NCBI RefSeq assembly: GCF_052180245.1
Contig: NZ_CP197474.1
Coordinates: forward strand, 1,364,001-1,428,000
Source of the DNA: Parapusillimonas sp013416435
GTDB taxonomy: Bacteria > Pseudomonadota > Gammaproteobacteria > Burkholderiales > Burkholderiaceae_B
Direction of reading: 5' to 3'
DNA: 64,000 nucleotides
Shown: positions 60,722-64,000 of the stretch, piece by piece
Layout of the letters: every line of letters begins with the position of its first letter
Position numbering within the stretch: position 1 is the first letter of the stretch
Notes under the pieces: model-generated
What the model saw: only the letters and a program-made list of their open reading frames with translations
Database searches by the model: none
What the model was told of the DNA's origin: nothing
Translations under genes and position numbers: made by a program

Positions 60722-62416
60722 TTACTCTGTTTCCTGAAGGTTGGCCCAACGCCAGAGGGTTGAACGGCTGATGCCGAGTCGACGGGCCGCCTCCTGGCGG
60801 TTGCCATGGCTGGCGCATAAGGCCGCCAGCGCGCGCTGGCGGGGTGTGGAGTCAAGGTCTGGCTCCGGATAGGCAGCGCCGTTGAACAGCTCGGGGCAGT
60901 CGTGACGCAGAGCGTAGAGGTCGACATCTTCCGGTCGAGCGTACTGCAACAGAAAGACGGCGATGCGCTCACTGATGTTCTCAAGCTCGCGCACGTTTCC
61001 GGGCCAAGGGTAAGACTGCAGTCGCGGCATCCACGCTGTGAGAAGTTCAGTCGCGTCCATCGTCGAACCTAGTTGCGCCATGGCGCGCCCCACCCGTATT
61101 CTCAGCAGGGCAGGAATATCTTCCGGTCGTTCTCGCAATGCCGGAATCTGTAGTTGTAAAGTATTGACGCGGTAATAGAGATCTTGACGGAAGCGGCGTT
61201 GCGCCACCATGTCTTTCAGGGGCTGGTGGGTGGCTGCGATGATGCGCACATCCACAGGTATGGCGGCTGTAGCGCCAAGCCGTGTCACTTCGCGTTCCTG
61301 AAGCACACGCAGCAGATGACTTTGCAATGCCAGGGGCATATCGCCGATTTCATCCAGAAATAACGTACCTGTATGAGCGGCCTCAAATAGCCCGCGTTTA
61401 CCCCCGCGGCGGGAGCCGGTGAAAGCCCCTTCTTCGTAACCGAACAGTTCGCTTTCCAGCAATGTTTCAGGAAACGAGGCGCAGTTCACAGCGACAAAAG
61501 GCCGTTCGCAGCGGCTGCTTTCATTGTGTATGGCTTGTGCGAACAGTTCTTTGCCGACACCGCTTTCTCCTGATAGCAGCACAGTCATATCAGTCTGCGC
61601 ATAGCGGCGCGCTGTTTGCATCGCGCTGACGAAGCGCGGGCTCTGGCCGATGAGTTCGTTGAACCGGTGCTTGGCTGTGTTCTGCCGACGCCGTTGCTGA
61701 ACCCGTAGGCTGGTGTCGGCCTCTTGAATGCGACCGGCTACGTATAAAGTGAGGGCGGCGCCGACAATGACGCCTCTCTCGTGAATGGCGGTCCGGTTGG
61801 CCAACCAGTCGTGCCCGCCAAGGCGTAGAAGGCCAGTCCCTTCGGATTGACCCGTTTCCAGAGTGGCGCGTAGCGCCAATTCGTCGGGCAGGTCGTCCAA
61901 TGACTGGCCGATGAGCGCACTCGCTTCCCGTCCCAGCACTTTCTGCATGGTTGGGTTGACCGCAATGATACGGTGCTTGTGATCGACTGCCAGAACAGCG
62001 TCTTGCAGGCTATGTAGGACACCGTTCAGCTGTTCGTAGCGGCCGGCTTCCAGCCGCGCTACACGGGCGAGTTCGAGGGCGTCCTCGAACCCTTTGCGCA
62101 CGCTGGTCAGTGAATAGGCCAGTAGTCCTTGCAGGCCGGCTTGCTCGGCAAGCTCTACCACCAGACTGGACCCGAGAATGACCTTAAAGCCGTTATTGCG
62201 CAATTGCTCGAAGCGTTGCTGGGCATCGTCGGGGGTTTGATAGGCATGCTGTTCGATTTCAATGCTCAGTAAGGCCTTGACTGCGTCGAGTTCGGGAATG
62301 GTTTGACCGTACATCACTATACCGACACGGTCGGTGATCTTTCGTGCCCGAATCAGGCCTTGCAGGATATCAAAGCCGGTTAGCTGGATGCTGGCGACAG
62401 GGGCTTGTTGACCCAT
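60722..62416 (-). pseudogene. PrpR-type sigma-54 regulator, N-terminally truncated
   Basis: About 564 codons. It begins inside the PrpR N-terminal sensor domain (IQLTGFDILQGLIRARKITDRVGIVMYGQ), lacking roughly its first 75 residues. It continues through a PAS domain (LQDAVLAVDHKHRIIAVNPTMQKVLG), the sigma-54 AAA+ domain (GESGVGKELFAQAIHNES; EEGAFTGSRRGGKRGLFEAAH, GAFTGS instead of GAFTGA) and a Fis HTH (NRQEAARRLGISRSTLWRWANL). The 5' end abuts a truncated HMG-CoA lyase on the other strand. It would have controlled a carboxylate-catabolic operon. Confidence 0.8.
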
Positions 62417-63025
62417 GATCAGAAAAATATCAACATGGACCTCGCCCGCGCCACGGCAGCCTGCGAAGAGACGCTGCAATCCGCACGAGATTTAAGCCTG
62501 CGTACGCGCGCTTATGTGGCGGTGGCATTCGATTGTCCGTTCGAAGGGCCTACGCCTTTGGACGCCGTTGTTTCTTTGGCTGTTCGTATGGAGCGGGCTG
62601 GTGCCGACGAAATCGTGATTGCAGACACCATAGGTTCCGCTGCGCCGGGCGCGGTCAAGAAACGATTCGATGTACTGGCGGGCGAACTGCCTCTCAACAA
62701 GCTGGCGGCCCATTTTCACGATACCCGAGGGATGGCTGTCGCTAATGTCTGGGCCGCCATAGAGGCGGGAGTCCGCCGGTTCGATGCCAGTGTAGGCGGC
62801 ATAGGCGGTTGCCCCTTCGCTCCTGGAGCCGCGGGGAATGCCGCTACCGAAGATATTGTGCTGATGGCTGAGGGTAGCGGCCTCTCCACCGGCATATCTC
62901 TATCCGGTCTGATGGAGGCCATCGCGTATGCGCAGGCCCGGCTAGGCCGAGAGCTGGGTGGGCGCAGCATGGCATGGCTGCGACGCCGTTATCCCGACCA
63001 CCACAAGGTGGAGACATTGTCCTGA
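62411..63025 (+). pseudogene. Hydroxymethylglutaryl-CoA lyase family, N-terminally truncated
   Basis: About 200 codons from HDQKNINMDLARATAACEE to the stop. It holds the C-terminal half of the TIM barrel: DEIVIADTIGSAAPG, the metal-binding HFHDTRGMAVANVWAA and the catalytic-Cys loop GGIGGCPFAPGAAGNAATED. The first ~100 residues, including the RDGLQ motif, are missing. The break coincides with the truncated regulator's 5' end, so one deletion removed both starts and the shared promoter. The remaining protein cannot form the barrel. Confidence 0.8.
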
Positions 63026-63080
63026 GCGGCGGCAATTGCCGCATGTCAGATTCAATACAACAACATTAAGGAGACTTTTC

Positions 63081-63498
63081 ATGGCTAACCGTATTCGATG
63101 TTCAATGATGATGCGCGCAGCGCTAGCCCCTCTGTGCGTGATGCTTGGGCTGGCTGGGCCGGCTGTCAATGCTCAAGAGACTGCGCAGGATTATCCGACC
63201 CGCCCGATTCGTCTGATCGTGCCGTTTGCGCCAGGCGGCGTGACGGATACCGGGGCGCGTCTGGTAGCAGATCGACTGGGGAAAAACCTGGGCAAGCAGG
63301 TGAGCGTGGACAATAAACCAGGGGCTTCAGGCAATATCGGCACGCATTTGGCCGCGCAGGCTGAGTCGGACGGCTATACCTTGGTGGTGGGGTTCGATGG
63401 CACATTAGTCATCAATCCTCATGTGTCGCAGCCAGATCGAGAACGACCTGGCTACATACGCTGATATTGTGAAATCAGCCAATATTCAAGCTCAGTGA
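63081..63498 (+). pseudogene. Bug-family binding protein gene with internal deletion
   Basis: AAGGAG precedes the ATG at 63081. Signal peptide, YPTRPIRLIVPFAPGGVTDTGARLVAD, VDNKPGASGNIGTHLAAQAESDGYTLVVG and LVINPHVS follow, after which the frame ends early. In another frame 63433-63498 reads QIENDLATYADIVKSANIQAQ, the usual C-terminal tail of Bug proteins. About 180 codons are therefore missing from the middle, with a frameshift at the junction near 63428. Confidence 0.8.
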
Positions 63499-63543
63499 TG
63501 AGGACTAGACATTAGCGGTTCTATTGAAACGCGGATAAGGGAT

Positions 63544-63577
63544 GGCGGAGTATCGAGCTGATGCTCCGCCGTTTTTT
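63544..63577 (+). terminator. Intrinsic terminator after the Bug remnant
   Basis: Stem GGCGGAG...CTCCGCC followed by GTTTTTTCTC. Confidence 0.7.
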
Positions 63578-63676
63578 CTCTAATATCGGTATGCTTTCGG
63601 GCGCCGCTTTTCAAACGTGTCAGACAATTTGTTTCCCACCGCTGGCAAGCAGGAGTAGTTACAGCCAGTGCAGTAG

Positions 63677-63709
63677 GCGGTTTTTTCTACACAAAGCTTA
63701 TACACAAAG
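63677..63709. repeat. Near-copy of the island right-end repeat, outside the island
   Basis: GCGGTTTTTTCTACACAAAG then CTTATACACAAAG: 30 of 33 positions agree with 60481-60514, allowing one gap. It lies 3.1 kb outside attR, in gene-free sequence between the Bug remnant and the response-regulator gene. Apart from this repeat and a small hairpin (GGAGGGCGCAAGTCCTCC, 63712), 63499-63864 shows no gene. Confidence 0.6.
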
Positions 63710-63864
63710 CTGGAGGGCGCAAGTCCTCCCATAAGCTGGATCACAGCGAATGAAGCGAAGCGTTGCTGCGCAAGGGCGACCGGGTGTGAGAAGGGGGCAT
63801 CTGATCCAGAAGGGCCGCAAGTTGCTGGTAGAATTCTGATAATGCTTCTTGTTTGCAACATTGA

Positions 63865-64000
63865 ATGATTTCATCAATGAATTCGCGTCCCTGCATCCTG
63901 ATTGTTGACGATCATGAGAACATCCGTAATCCGTTGACTACCTACCTGTCCCGGTTTGATTTCGATGTTGAAGCGGTCGAAGATGGCGTAGCCATGAGGC
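63865..64000 (+). CDS. Response regulator, N-terminus only (runs off window)
   Basis: A frame from ATG 63865 (or ATG 63877) encodes a receiver-domain start: CILIVDDHENIRNPLTTYL then SRFDFDVEAVEDGVAM, with the acidic pair DD of the phosphorylation site. The phospho-acceptor Asp and output domain lie beyond the window. Probably OmpR-like by its opening, but unproven. Confidence 0.8.
   Translation, partial: MISSMNSRPCILIVDDHENIRNPLTTYLSRFDFDVEAVEDGVAMR

Noticed and set aside
63580..63861. 93-codon minus-strand frame near the window end
   Set aside because: Its middle is the translation of the island-end repeat and the rest matches no pattern I know; treated as non-coding.

Overview
The window looks like a chromosome segment of a beta-proteobacterium of the Alcaligenaceae (Bordetella/Achromobacter/Pusillimonas type). 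This is inferred from the high-GC gene style, the Bug-type solute-binding proteins, the order cysS - DNA glycosylase - accA - tilS - lysC - tRNA-Ser, and the protein signatures. It falls into three regions.

Region 1 (1-21.3 kb) is core chromosome. It holds a DUF3182 gene with a small partner, a PRC-barrel protein, an OsmB-like lipoprotein and an MscS channel. A divergent IclR regulator faces a Bug binding protein and a 3-oxoacid (probably 3-oxoadipate) CoA-transferase pair. These are followed by trmJ, suhB, a TerC/CBS protein, uppP, an NCS2 permease, lpxH, a cyclophilin, a TPR protein, cysS, alkA-like, accA, tilS, lysC and tRNA-Ser(GCT). About ten copies of a GGGGTCAGACCCC-type palindrome lie between or at the ends of genes from 2.6 to 10.5 kb. 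None was seen in the island.

Region 2 (21.3-60.6 kb) is a 39-kb integrative element inserted in the 3' end of tRNA-Ser. It is bounded by a 20-bp direct repeat (21337-21356 and 60571-60590), and the likely original tRNA terminator lies just beyond the right copy. It carries a tyrosine integrase, a P4-type primase/helicase with an AlpA-like regulator, and three insertion sequences (IS5, IS3 and IS256 families). The IS5 and IS256 copies each split a gene and left target duplications. The main cargo is defence: a type I BREX operon on the minus strand (HTH - brxA - brxB - brxC - pglX - pglZ - brxL). Here pglX is split in two between its methyltransferase half and its target-recognition half, and the gap holds a tightly overlapping cassette of an ABC-type ATPase, a PD-(D/E)xK-like protein and a 74-aa protein. 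Ending 4 bp from brxL is a four-gene plus-strand operon of unknown role: an S1-domain protein, two coiled-coil proteins and a membrane-anchored Upf1-like helicase. The 49-60 kb arm holds two pairs of unrecognised paralogues, a frameshifted Dam methylase and a P-loop kinase-like protein. A recurring ACTTTAGATTTAA palindrome in its intergenic regions suggests a shared regulator.

Region 3 (60.6-64 kb) is chromosome in decay: an N-truncated sigma-54 regulator of PrpR type abutting an N-truncated HMG-CoA lyase, a Bug gene with an internal deletion, and the start of a response regulator that runs off the window. A near-copy of the sequence inside the right end of the island recurs at 63.7 kb.

All names come from reading translations and motifs by eye. 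No database search was run.
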